31,833 nucleotides of DNA from an uncultured Prevotellaceae bacterium (GCA_946406585.1 CAMJLI010000008.1:1-31833), one strand, 5' to 3'. Numbered from the stretch's first letter, positions 15,155 to 23,962 are shown. The notes: generated by a model from the sequence alone, not told the origin. Made by a program: numbers and translations.

Positions 15155-18100
15155 TTAGAAAGAGAGGTTCAAACCTAACAACAGTGTGAAAGGACGTGGG
15201 TAGATGTTGTTGTCGATGCCTTTGTACACCTCGGGGTCGATGCCCTTGTACTTGGTGATGGTGAACACGTTTGTTGCAGAAGCATATACACGACCAGTCA
15301 GTCCGTTGTAGCTGCCGCCCTTGAAGAGGTTGGCGAAAGAGTAGCCAAGTGTGATGTTGTCGCACTTGAGGAAGGAGGCGTTGCGCACGAAATAGTCGGA
15401 GAGTGCGTTGTCGTAAGTTACCCATCCAACTTCCACGGCCTCAGGCATGGTGTTCTGCAGATAGCCGAATGATGAGTCGAAACGTTTCTCTGTGTTCATG
15501 TAACTCATGCGTTTGTCCCAATAGACATAGTTGTCGAAGCTTGCACGCAGACCGATACCCAAGTCCACATTCTTGTATTGCAGACGTGAACTCAAACCAG
15601 CAGTATAAGGTGCAAACGGGCTCTTGTAGATGTAACGGTCGGAATCGTTGATGATGCCATCGGCATTGCGGTCAACATAAACACCTTCGAGCGGTTTACC
15701 TGCTTCGTCATAGACTTGTTGGAAAACATAGAATGAGTATGCGGGATAGCCTACGGTGTGAATCTGGCAGTTTTGGCCAGTACCGGCAGAAATGCCACCA
15801 GTCAAAATCTTTGATGCCTCGCCAGTGAGTTCGGTAATCTTGTTCTTGTTGTATGTGAAGTTGGCTGTCACCTCCCACTGCCAGTTCTCGTTGGCTACGG
15901 GGCGAACGGTCAGCGAAGCCTCGACACCACGGTTCTCGAGCGAACCGATGTTGGTAGGAACGGTGTTGCGGAAGTTGGAGCCGGCAGACACTGAAGCCCA
16001 GTTGATCAAGTCTGTGGTCTTGCGGTAATAGTAGTCAACGCTACCGCTGACGCGATTGCGGAAGAACTGGAAGTCGAGACCTATGTTGTAGGTGGTTGTG
16101 GTTTCCCACTTCAGGTTCTTGTTGTAAGCGTCGGGTCTGTAGAGCAGACCACTGTCATTTACGCCAATCAGTGGATAGCGTCCATCCACATTGGTGGTGT
16201 TGACGTTGTATGAGGCGAAATAGTTGTAGTCGCCGATGCCATCTTGCTGGCCAGTCTTACCCCATCCAAGACGGAGCTTGATTTCGTCGATCCAACTTAC
16301 ATTGCGCAAGAAAGCTTCCTCGTTGATTTTCCAACCCAAGGCAACGGATGGGAAGGTTGCCCAGTGGTCGTAGAAACGAGAAGAACCATCTCGACGCACT
16401 GTGGCAGTCACCATGTAACGGTCGAAAGCTATGTAGTTGGCACGGCCGAAGAAACTCACGAGATAGCTTTCCGATTTCCACGGATTGACTTTTGCGTCAT
16501 AAGGATATTGCTTGCCGGCAGCTGGCAATGTCGATCCATCGGCAAGTGTCACGACTTGATTGGTGGTTGTAGGATACAGACCAGCATAGAAAGATTCGCC
16601 CCAGTATTTAGTGTGGCTCCACTCATAGCCCACCATGATGTCGAAATGCTGAGTCTTGAGGAAGTCCTTGTAGTATTGTGCGTATGCCGAATAGGTGAGG
16701 TTGTATTTGTGCTCATTGGAGTATCCGCTGTTTCCATAATAGAAATTGGATGGTCCCCATTTTTCATAGTCGGTGAGTTGTTTTCCGTTAGCCCAGTCGC
16801 CGCTGGCGTTCATGTGGATTCGCAGGTCTTCGAAGCCATGCACTTTGTAGTCCATTTCGATGTTGCCCATGTAATCGTATGAATTGGCACGGTCGTTCTT
16901 TTCGTAAAGACGTGACACAGGGTTGGCAACGGTGTTGCGGTTCCATGTGACTGGGTAATTGGGATCTTTCAGAGATGCGCCAGAGTCGGTCCATTGCCAA
17001 TATCCATGGAAGTTCTCATATTTGGGGTCTGTGGAAGTGACCGGCTGTGTGGGGTCCATACGCAAAGCATCGCCTATGGCAGCCTCGTTGGCATAACGTG
17101 TGTGGGCGTACATGAACTTGCCGTTGATGTTGAACTTCAGGTGGTCGTTGAACAGTGATGGATTCAGTGTCACGCTGGCAGTGGTACGCTGGAAGTTGGA
17201 GGTTTTCAGAATACCGTTTTGGTCTGTATAGCCCACGCTGAAGCGATATGGCAAGTTCTTCAAACCGCCTTGTACGGTCACATTGTGGTCAGTGCTTACG
17301 GCAGAATGGAAGATCTCGTCCATCCAGTCGGTATTGGCATTGCCCAGGAGGGATGCGGCTTCCGACCCTTCACCATAGTAGTTCTTGATGAACTTGCGGT
17401 ATTGGTCGGCATCGAGCAAGTCGATAGAGCTGTTTTTCACCGAGTAGGAAACATTGCCGTTGTAGCTCACTTTTGGAGCCATGCTCGTGCGTCCTTTTTT
17501 CGTGGTGATGATGATGACACCATTGGAGCCGCGGCTACCATAGATGGCAGTTGCAGAGGCGTCTTTCAAAACAGTGAAGCTCTCGATGTCGTTGGGGTTG
17601 ACCATGGTAAGAGGGTTGGAAACACCCTTGATGCCTTGGTTGTCCATGGCCAGACCATCGATAACAATAAGAGGTGCAGTGCTGGCATTGAGTGACGAAC
17701 CGCCTCGAATGAGGATGTTGGCACCACCACCAGGAGCACCACCGTTGTTGGTGATGTTGACACCGGCAATCTTACCTTGAATCATGTCCTGAGCGTTGGT
17801 GATGAGACCATGGTTCTTTTCATCTGGCTTGATGGCTGTCACCGAACCGGTGAGGTCGTTTTTCCTAGCCACACCATAACCGATGACCACCACTTCGTTG
17901 AGAGCATGGGAGTCGTCTTTGAGAAGCACCTCCACTTGGGGTGCGGCGAGCACTTCTGCTGTTTCATATCCAATGTAGGATATTTGCAGCACGTCGCCTT
18001 GCTTTGCTTCAATTGTGAAATTACCGTCAAAGTCGGTGATTACACCGCCCGTCTGTCCTGCGACGCGGATGGTGGCACCGATAATGTCTTCGCCGGTAGC

Positions 18101-18217
18101 ATCCTTGACGTGGCCATTGACAGTCAATGACTGTGCAAAGGCACTCACTGATAGGAATAGCCCCAACAAGAGGCCAAGAGCCCTAACAGGAATAGCGAAA
18201 TTTACCTGCTTCATCAT
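15155..18217 (-). CDS. susC: SusC/RagA-family TonB-dependent maltodextrin transporter
   Basis: This is the outer-membrane channel of the starch complex, energised by TonB. The start at 18217 gives MMKQVNFAIPVRALGLLLGL, a good signal peptide; the frame extends 32 codons further but those are charged and lie in the leader. Of 1020 aa, about 31-110 form the carboxypeptidase-like domain (VNGHVKDATGEDIIGATI, DFDGNFTIEAKQGD, SYIGYET). Next comes a TonB-box-like EVVVIGYGVARK and a plug (ITNNGGAPGGGANILIRGGS, ATAIYGSRGSNGVIIITTKKG). The rest is the 22-strand barrel ending LLLGLNLSF with terminal Phe. It is first in a leftward operon with susD, susE, susF and an ompA-type gene. Confidence 0.95.
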   Translation of the reverse strand: MMKQVNFAIPVRALGLLLGLFLSVSAFAQSLTVNGHVKDATGEDIIGATIRVAGQTGGVITDFDGNFTIEAKQGDVLQISYIGYETAEVLAAPQVEVLLKDDSHALNEVVVIGYGVARKNDLTGSVTAIKPDEKNHGLITNAQDMIQGKIAGVNITNNGGAPGGGANILIRGGSSLNASTAPLIVIDGLAMDNQGIKGVSNPLTMVNPNDIESFTVLKDASATAIYGSRGSNGVIIITTKKGRTSMAPKVSYNGNVSYSVKNSSIDLLDADQYRKFIKNYYGEGSEAASLLGNANTDWMDEIFHSAVSTDHNVTVQGGLKNLPYRFSVGYTDQNGILKTSNFQRTTASVTLNPSLFNDHLKFNINGKFMYAHTRYANEAAIGDALRMDPTQPVTSTDPKYENFHGYWQWTDSGASLKDPNYPVTWNRNTVANPVSRLYEKNDRANSYDYMGNIEMDYKVHGFEDLRIHMNASGDWANGKQLTDYEKWGPSNFYYGNSGYSNEHKYNLTYSAYAQYYKDFLKTQHFDIMVGYEWSHTKYWGESFYAGLYPTTTNQVVTLADGSTLPAAGKQYPYDAKVNPWKSESYLVSFFGRANYIAFDRYMVTATVRRDGSSRFYDHWATFPSVALGWKINEEAFLRNVSWIDEIKLRLGWGKTGQQDGIGDYNYFASYNVNTTNVDGRYPLIGVNDSGLLYRPDAYNKNLKWETTTTYNIGLDFQFFRNRVSGSVDYYYRKTTDLINWASVSAGSNFRNTVPTNIGSLENRGVEASLTVRPVANENWQWEVTANFTYNKNKITELTGEASKILTGGISAGTGQNCQIHTVGYPAYSFYVFQQVYDEAGKPLEGVYVDRNADGIINDSDRYIYKSPFAPYTAGLSSRLQYKNVDLGIGLRASFDNYVYWDKRMSYMNTEKRFDSSFGYLQNTMPEAVEVGWVTYDNALSDYFVRNASFLKCDNITLGYSFANLFKGGSYNGLTGRVYASATNVFTITKYKGIDPEVYKGIDNNIYPRPFTLLLGLNLSF

Positions 18218-18298
18218 TTTTGTTATTAAGTTTTTAGTATTGAATTGAAATAAATATTGGTTAGCAATCTTTGGTCTTGTCATATGCTCCTCAATGTA

Positions 18299-18323
18299 TC
18301 GGCGACTTCTCACAACTCGCCGA
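18299..18323 (-). other. Hairpin in the susC mRNA leader
   Basis: On the - strand TCGGCGA and TCGCCGA form a 7-bp perfect stem with an 11-nt loop, about 25 nt into the predicted transcript and about 80 nt before the susC ATG. No T-run follows. It could stabilise the leader or be a target of post-transcriptional control. Confidence 0.5.
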
Positions 18324-18353
18324 AGACATTAGTTGTATGAATGTTTCATTTTG

Positions 18354-18361
18354 CAAAATTA
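18354..18361 (-). promoter_or_regulatory. -7 element of the susC operon promoter
   Basis: The - strand reads TAATTTTG from 18361 to 18354, an exact TAnnTTTG match. No TTTG is found about 20 nt upstream, where the sequence is a run of A and C on this strand. The LacI-type operator begins 55 nt upstream. Confidence 0.6.
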
Positions 18362-18416
18362 GATTTTTTTTTGAGTTGTTGTTTCTTTTGTTTCATTTTT
18401 TTTGATAGATACTTAA

Positions 18417-18430
18417 TGCAATCGTTTGCG
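18417..18430. promoter_or_regulatory. LacI-family operator between susC and lacI-type gene
   Basis: TGCAATCGTTTGCG has inverted half-sites around a central CG, as expected for LacI-family proteins. It matches 13 of 14 bases of the reverse complement of the site at 9001-9014. It lies next to the gene for a LacI-family regulator and almost exactly midway between the two divergent -7 elements. Confidence 0.78.
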
Positions 18431-18484
18431 CAATAGAATAAACAAAAATGAAAATGATGAAATACAACATGTTGATAAAATTAC

Positions 18485-18492
18485 TAATTTTG
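18485..18492 (+). promoter_or_regulatory. -7 element of the lacI-type operon promoter
   Basis: TAATTTTG is an exact TAnnTTTG match, 34 nt before the ATG at 18527. No TTTG lies about 20 nt upstream. The operator ends 54 nt upstream. Confidence 0.6.
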
Positions 18493-18526
18493 CAGATGCT
18501 AACCCAATGATTATTGTTTGCACAAA

Positions 18527-19582
18527 ATGAATGATCACACACCCATCACGATGAAAGACATAGCCAAAGCACTTGGGGTGTCAGTGGCCACGGTGTCAAG
18601 GGCTCTCAAGGACAGCCCGCGCATCAGTGCCAGCCGTCGTGAAGCCATCAAGGCATATGCAAGGGAGCACAACTTCTCACCCAACTTGTTGGCAGAGTCG
18701 TTGCGTCACAGCAGGGTAAGGCCAATGAAGACAATAGGAGTCATCATCCCTCAGCTCAACCATTTCTATTTCTCATCCATCCTGAGCGGCATAGAAGACG
18801 AGGCTTCAAGACGAGGGTATCTACTCATGGTGGCTCAAAGCGACGAGACTTTCGATCGAGAGGAAAAAATATGTAAATTGTTTTTCGAGAACAAAGTGTG
18901 TGGCATAATAGTGTCGCAAGCCAAGGACACCACAAGATATGACCATTTCCAACGGCTGATAGACAATGGCGTCCCCTTGGTGTTCTTCGACCGAATCTGC
19001 ACTGGCATCAATACCAGCAGGGTGGTGGTGGACGATTACATGGGTGCTTATTCGGCAGTCTCACACTTGATAGAAACGGGCTGTCGCAGGGTGGCTTTCT
19101 ATGGCACATCCATGCATTTGGAAATATCAAAGAACAGATACAATGGATTCCGCGACGCATTGCTGAAGCACAACCTGCCTGTGGACGACCGTTTCACGCG
19201 ATTCTGCGACAACAGGGCGGATGCAGAGGCAATAACGCCCGAAATACTGAAGATGCCCGACAGGCCAGATGCCTTCTTCGCCATCAACGACGACACGGCC
19301 ATAGGCATACTATACACAGCCAAGCGCATGGGTTTCAGGGTGCCCGAGGATATTTCCATCTGCGGATTCACAAATGGAGAGCGTGCCGTGGCGTGCGACC
19401 CCATGCTCACCACGGTGGAACAGCGTGGAAAGTTGGTGGGGCAGCAGGCAGCAGATGTGCTGATAAGTCATGTGGAGGGAATAATCCCTATTGCCAAGGC
19501 GGAAAAGCGCATTGTACGCACCCGACTTATAATAAGAGAAACTACAAGACCATTATTGAACGAAAATAGACAACATAAATAA
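18527..19582 (+). CDS. LacI-family transcriptional regulator of the starch locus
   Basis: The 351-aa protein starts with a classic LacI helix-turn-helix (TMKDIAKALGVSVATVSRAL, residues 8-27) and the hinge segment SPNLLAESLRHSR, which in the family inserts a leucine at a central CG of the operator. Residues from about 65 on form the sugar-binding core (IGVIIPQLNHFYFSSILSGI, VVVDDYMGAYSAVSHLIETG, AFFAINDDTAIGI). The ATG at 18527 is preferred; a TTG at 18518 and an ATG at 18551 are alternatives. The gene is divergent from susC and first in a rightward operon with the MFS gene 9 nt downstream. The effector is probably maltose or a maltodextrin, by context. Its likely sites are 18417-18430 and 9001-9014. 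The spacing suggests it can activate. Confidence 0.93.
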   Translation: MNDHTPITMKDIAKALGVSVATVSRALKDSPRISASRREAIKAYAREHNFSPNLLAESLRHSRVRPMKTIGVIIPQLNHFYFSSILSGIEDEASRRGYLLMVAQSDETFDREEKICKLFFENKVCGIIVSQAKDTTRYDHFQRLIDNGVPLVFFDRICTGINTSRVVVDDYMGAYSAVSHLIETGCRRVAFYGTSMHLEISKNRYNGFRDALLKHNLPVDDRFTRFCDNRADAEAITPEILKMPDRPDAFFAINDDTAIGILYTAKRMGFRVPEDISICGFTNGERAVACDPMLTTVEQRGKLVGQQAADVLISHVEGIIPIAKAEKRIVRTRLIIRETTRPLLNENRQHK

Positions 19583-19591
19583 TTACAAGCT

Positions 19592-20896
19592 ATGAAAACA
19601 AAGCCAGATTTAAGTTTTTGGAAGTTGTGGAACCTTAGTTTCGGCTTCTTTGGCGTACAGATAGCCTATGCACTTCAGAGTGCCAATATCAGCCGCATAT
19701 TCCGCACGCTTGGAGCCGACCCTCATTCGCTCAGCTTCTTTTGGATATTGCCACCGCTCATGGGCATCCTTGTGCAGCCCATAGTGGGAAGCCTCTCCGA
19801 CAAGACATGGACCCGTTTTGGTCGTCGCATCCCATATCTCTTCGTGGGGGCGGCGATGGCAGTGGCTGTGATGTGCTTGTTGCCCAACGCAGGCTCGTTT
19901 GGCATGTCGGTGGGTGCCGCCCTTATCTTCGGACTCTTTGCCCTCATGTTGCTCGACACCTCCATCAACATGGCCATGCAGCCTTTCAAGATGCTGGTAG
20001 GTGACATGGTGAACGAAAAGCAGAAAGCAAAGGCATACAGCATACAGTCGTTTCTTTGCAACGCCGGTAGTGTGGTGGGCTTCCTCTTCCCCTACATCTT
20101 CGCCATGGTGGGACTGAAGAATGTCGCACCAGAAGGTGTCGTTCCCGACACGGTCATCTGGTCGTTCTATATCGGAGCACTCATCCTCATCCTCTGTGTG
20201 ATTTATACCACCTCCAAGGTGCGTGAGATGCCGCCACAGGAATATGCCATGTATCATGCCGTGGAAGAAGGCAAGAAAGACAGTGCCAACTGGTTTGTGC
20301 TGCTGAAAAACGCTCCCTCCACATTCTGGAAGGTAGGATTGGTCCAGTTCTTCTGCTGGGCAGCCATGCTCTATATGTGGACATACGTGGTGGATGCAGT
20401 CTCGGAGACGGTTTGGGGCACCACCGACCCAAAATCGGGTGCATACCAGGAAGCAGGCAACTGGACGGGAGTGCTCTATGCCATACAAGCCATGGGCAGT
20501 GTGTGCTGGGCTGCCGTCTTGCCGCGATTCAAAGATACCAAGATGGCCTACGCACTCAGTTTGGTCATAGGAGGCATCGGATTCGTACTCATACCATTCG
20601 TCCATGACAAGTATCTGATGATACTGCCGTTCTTGCTTATCGGCTGTGGATGGGCAGCCATGCTTGCCATGCCATTCACCTTTGTCACCAACGCCTTGAA
20701 AGGCTACGGACACATGGGTGCATACCTTGGGCTCTTCAACGGTACGATCTGCGTGCCGCAGATAGTTGCCGCCCTGCTTGGTGGAACAATACTTCATTGT
20801 GTCAATTCCAGCCAAAGCATGATGATGGTGGTATCTGGCGTGCTGTTCATCATCGGTGCCCTTTGTGTTAATGTCATCAAGGAATCAAAAGAGTAA
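19592..20896 (+). CDS. MFS sugar transporter (SUT/GPH-like, probable maltose or maltodextrin symporter)
   Basis: The 434-aa protein has about 12 hydrophobic segments. Loop 2-3 carries GSLSDKTWTRFGRRIPYLF, the D...R.GRR.P signature of the sucrose/maltose and GPH-type branch of the major facilitator superfamily. The N-terminus (LSFWKLWNLSFGFFGVQIAY) is also typical of that branch. It should move a product of starch digestion across the inner membrane with a cation. It lies 9 nt after the LacI-family gene and 4 nt before the SemiSWEET gene, so the three are cotranscribed. Exact substrate is inferred from the locus. Confidence 0.88.
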   Translation: MKTKPDLSFWKLWNLSFGFFGVQIAYALQSANISRIFRTLGADPHSLSFFWILPPLMGILVQPIVGSLSDKTWTRFGRRIPYLFVGAAMAVAVMCLLPNAGSFGMSVGAALIFGLFALMLLDTSINMAMQPFKMLVGDMVNEKQKAKAYSIQSFLCNAGSVVGFLFPYIFAMVGLKNVAPEGVVPDTVIWSFYIGALILILCVIYTTSKVREMPPQEYAMYHAVEEGKKDSANWFVLLKNAPSTFWKVGLVQFFCWAAMLYMWTYVVDAVSETVWGTTDPKSGAYQEAGNWTGVLYAIQAMGSVCWAAVLPRFKDTKMAYALSLVIGGIGFVLIPFVHDKYLMILPFLLIGCGWAAMLAMPFTFVTNALKGYGHMGAYLGLFNGTICVPQIVAALLGGTILHCVNSSQSMMMVVSGVLFIIGALCVNVIKESKE

Positions 20897-20900
20897 GGCC

Positions 20901-21188
20901 ATGGATCAAGGATTGACATATCAACTGTTGGGATGGATGGCAAGCATAACAATGATACTTGGCTATCTGCCACAAGCCATAAAAACCATTCGCACGAAGA
21001 ATACCGACGGCATAGCATTGCCGACATTCCTCATGATGGGAATAGGAAGTATGTGCTTCATGATGCAAGGCATCCTGCACAAGCCAGACATCCTTTGGGC
21101 TCTTTTTATTACCAATTTGATTACAACCATCTGCAGCTGCATCGTATTTGGTATAAAAATGTACAATGACTATTTCAAAAAGAAATAG
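20901..21188 (+). CDS. SemiSWEET-family small sugar transporter
   Basis: This 95-aa protein has three hydrophobic helices: LLGWMASITMILGYLPQAIK with the PQ motif, then LPTFLMMGIGSMCFMMQGIL, then ALFITNLITTICSCIVFGIK. Size, helix number and GYLPQ fit bacterial SemiSWEETs, which dimerise into a passive sugar channel. The start at 20901 is chosen because it lies 4 nt after the MFS stop and begins MDQGLTYQLLGW; the frame also extends back into the MFS gene to 20856, but those residues are charged. It is the third gene of the lacI operon and is followed by the GH77 gene after 80 nt. Substrate is unknown; glucose or maltose is plausible by context. Confidence 0.88.
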   Translation: MDQGLTYQLLGWMASITMILGYLPQAIKTIRTKNTDGIALPTFLMMGIGSMCFMMQGILHKPDILWALFITNLITTICSCIVFGIKMYNDYFKKK

Positions 21189-21268
21189 GCAACATCTCAG
21201 ATTTTGCCAAGGTGGAAATAGGGACATTGGCATGATAAGTAATTGTTAAACATCAAAATCACAATATT

Positions 21269-23962
21269 ATGAATCTACAATTCCAGATTGACTATCAAAC
21301 CGTTTTTGGCGAGGAATTGGTGTTGAATGTCATCACTTCCAATCGCTTTGGAGATAAGGAAACAACACAGCATCGCATGGAGACTCGCGACGGCAAGAGA
21401 TGGTATTGCTTGCTCAACAACGTCATAAAGAATGGTCCATACCTGGATTATTACTATAGTCTCAACGAAGGCGAACAAATGATGAGAAGAGAATGGACGC
21501 TTGAAACACATAGGTTGGAATTGGAAGCATCCCCGGCCAGCGACTATACCATCTACGACCATTGGATAGACATTCCCGACAACGCCTATATGTATAGTTC
21601 GGCATTCACCGACTGCATCAATCGAAGAGAACACCTGAAGATACATCCCCATTCGTATGCGCAGACAGTAAGGTTGAAGGTACGTGCACCACAATTGCGT
21701 GGGAAGGAACGTCTCGCCGTGCTTGGCAACGACGACATCCTGGGTCAGTGGATTCCATCCAATGCCGTCCCAATGGTGGAGCACAATTACAATGAGTGGC
21801 TGGTGGATATAGATGGAAGCAAGGTAAGCAGCCGCAAGTTCGAGATGAAGTTCGTTGCACTTGATGACGATGTGGACGTGACGCCAGTGTGGGAATGCGG
21901 CGACAACAGAGTGATAGACCTGCCAGAGATGAAGGATGGCGACATCGTGGTGTATGAACTGCCAGAAGCTCGTTTCGACATCTATGACGAGAAATGCGCC
22001 GGCACTCTAGTGCCCGTGTTCTCGTTGCGCTCCAAAGACAGTTTTGGGGTGGGGGACTTTGGCGACCTCAAGAAAATGGTGGACTGGGTGGCACTTACCA
22101 ATCAGCGACTGCTGCAGATACTGCCAATCAACGACACCACCACCACACATACATGGACCGATTCGTATCCATATAGCTGCATAAGCATCTTTGCCTTGCA
22201 TCCACAATATGTGAACCTGGCGGTACTGCCAGCCATTGAGGATGAGAACAAAAGGAAAGAAATGGAATCGTTGAGACAAGAACTCAATAAGTTGCCGCAA
22301 ATAGACTATGAGCGGGTGAATGCTGCCAAAATGGAGTATTTGGGCATTCTCTATTCCCAAGATGGGAAGAAGGTTCTTGCTTCCGATGCTTTCAAGAAAT
22401 TCTTTGAAGATGCAAAGATGTGGCTCGTGCCTTACGCACAATACTCCATGCTGCGTGACAAATATGGAACGGCAGACTTCAATGAATGGCCAGACCACAA
22501 TGTGTGGGATGAGAACGACAGGCAAAGTCTGACGTCACCCCGCACCAAGGCTTACAAGGAGGTGGCATTCTACTATTACGTGCAATTCCTGCTCAACAGC
22601 CAGATGAAAGAAGTGCACGAATATGCACGCGAAAAGAACGTCATACTCAAGGGTGACATACCAATCGGAGTCAACAGGTACGGATGTGATGTGTGGATGG
22701 AGCCAAGATATTTCAACCTCAACGGACAGGCAGGTGCTCCACCCGACGATTTCTCCGCCAATGGTCAGAATTGGGGGTTCCCAACCTACAACTGGGAAGA
22801 GATGCTCAAGGATGGCTGTGCCTGGTGGGTGAGGAGATTCTCCAACATGTCAAAATTCTTCGATGCATACCGCATCGACCATGTATTGGGCTTCTTCCGC
22901 ATCTGGGAGATTCCAATAGAGTCGGTACATGGATTGCTGGGGCAGTTTGCACCGGCAATGGCAATGACGAAGGCAGAGATAGAGGCTTACGGCCTGACTT
23001 TCCGTGAAAAAGAATTCCTGGAGCCATACATCACCGACGATGTGCTGGAACGCATCTTCAAAGACCAGGCGCCAATGGTGAAGCAGACATATGTGGAACC
23101 TTGTGGCGACGGACGCTATCGGATGCGTGCCGAATACGACACTCAACGCAAGGTGGAGAAAGCATTCGGGGGACATGAAGATGTCAAGGATGCGGCATTG
23201 AGAGACGGGCTATATGCACTCATCAGCGACGTGCTCTTCGTGAGAGACCACCGGGACCCGGAAAAATACCATCCAAGAATAGCCGTGCAGCTTGACTTTG
23301 TGTATGAGCTGCTTGGCGAGCATGAGAAATACGTGTTCAACAGGCTCTACAACGACTATTATTACCGTCGGAACAACCAGTTCTGGTATAGGGAAGCCAT
23401 GCGCAAACTGCCCAAGCTTGTCGACGCCACACGAATGCTGGTATGTGCCGAAGACCTTGGAATGGTGCCCGACTGTGTGCCATGGGTGATGAACGAACTG
23501 CGCATACTGAGTCTGGAACTGCAGTCGATGCCAAAAGACCCAACAGTGAGGTTTGGCCATCTCTCACGCAATCCCTACCGCTCCGTATGCACCATTTCAA
23601 GCCATGACATGCCCACACTGAGACAATGGTGGGATGAGGATGAAGCCCGCACACAAGAATACTACAATACCATGCTTTATAGAAGTGGGGAGGCACCACA
23701 CCCGCTGCCAGGATGGCTTGCACGCGACATCATCTCCAGACACCTCACATGCCCATCGATGCTATGCGTGATATCCATACAGGACTGGCTTGCCATAGAC
23801 GAACGGCTGAGGCTTCCCGATGCCAATGCCGAACGTATCAACATCCCCGCCAACCCCAGGCACTATTGGCGCTATCGAATGCATCTGGACATCGAACAAC
23901 TGCTGGATGAGAAGAAACTCAACGACAACATCTCAGACTTGATTTCGCAAAGCGGAAGATAG
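21269..23962 (+). CDS. malQ: 4-alpha-glucanotransferase GH77 with two N-terminal CBM20 modules
   Basis: The enzyme moves glucan segments between maltodextrins and releases glucose, in the cytoplasm; there is no signal peptide. Residues 1-110 and about 125-225 look like two CBM20 starch-binding modules (LGNDDILGQW in the second is a CBM20 hallmark). The GH77 barrel follows, from about 245 (LVPVFSLRSKDSFGVGDFGD). Catalytic residues are D537 in YRIDHVLGFFR, E728 in CAEDLGMVP and D780 in SSHDMPTLRQWW. At 897 aa, with CBM20 pair and an interrupted catalytic domain (about 610-690), it resembles plant DPE2-type enzymes rather than the shorter E. coli MalQ. It is probably the last gene of the lacI operon. 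Confidence 0.93.
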   Translation: MNLQFQIDYQTVFGEELVLNVITSNRFGDKETTQHRMETRDGKRWYCLLNNVIKNGPYLDYYYSLNEGEQMMRREWTLETHRLELEASPASDYTIYDHWIDIPDNAYMYSSAFTDCINRREHLKIHPHSYAQTVRLKVRAPQLRGKERLAVLGNDDILGQWIPSNAVPMVEHNYNEWLVDIDGSKVSSRKFEMKFVALDDDVDVTPVWECGDNRVIDLPEMKDGDIVVYELPEARFDIYDEKCAGTLVPVFSLRSKDSFGVGDFGDLKKMVDWVALTNQRLLQILPINDTTTTHTWTDSYPYSCISIFALHPQYVNLAVLPAIEDENKRKEMESLRQELNKLPQIDYERVNAAKMEYLGILYSQDGKKVLASDAFKKFFEDAKMWLVPYAQYSMLRDKYGTADFNEWPDHNVWDENDRQSLTSPRTKAYKEVAFYYYVQFLLNSQMKEVHEYAREKNVILKGDIPIGVNRYGCDVWMEPRYFNLNGQAGAPPDDFSANGQNWGFPTYNWEEMLKDGCAWWVRRFSNMSKFFDAYRIDHVLGFFRIWEIPIESVHGLLGQFAPAMAMTKAEIEAYGLTFREKEFLEPYITDDVLERIFKDQAPMVKQTYVEPCGDGRYRMRAEYDTQRKVEKAFGGHEDVKDAALRDGLYALISDVLFVRDHRDPEKYHPRIAVQLDFVYELLGEHEKYVFNRLYNDYYYRRNNQFWYREAMRKLPKLVDATRMLVCAEDLGMVPDCVPWVMNELRILSLELQSMPKDPTVRFGHLSRNPYRSVCTISSHDMPTLRQWWDEDEARTQEYYNTMLYRSGEAPHPLPGWLARDIISRHLTCPSMLCVISIQDWLAIDERLRLPDANAERINIPANPRHYWRYRMHLDIEQLLDEKKLNDNISDLISQSGR

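Larger units (their letters stand above)
18218..18526. promoter_or_regulatory. Divergent control region between susC and the lacI-type gene
   Basis: This 309-nt gap contains no gene. It holds, left to right, the roughly 130-nt susC leader with a hairpin (18299-18323), the susC -7 element (18354-18361), a T-rich stretch, a LacI-type operator (18417-18430) and the lacI -7 element (18485-18492). The operator is 55 nt from one -7 element and 54 nt from the other. Confidence 0.75.

Noticed and set aside
19610..20815. 401-codon open frame on the - strand over the MFS gene
   Set aside because: The translation is His/Glu/Cys-rich and without hydrophobic pattern or domain; the + strand frame has clear MFS signatures.
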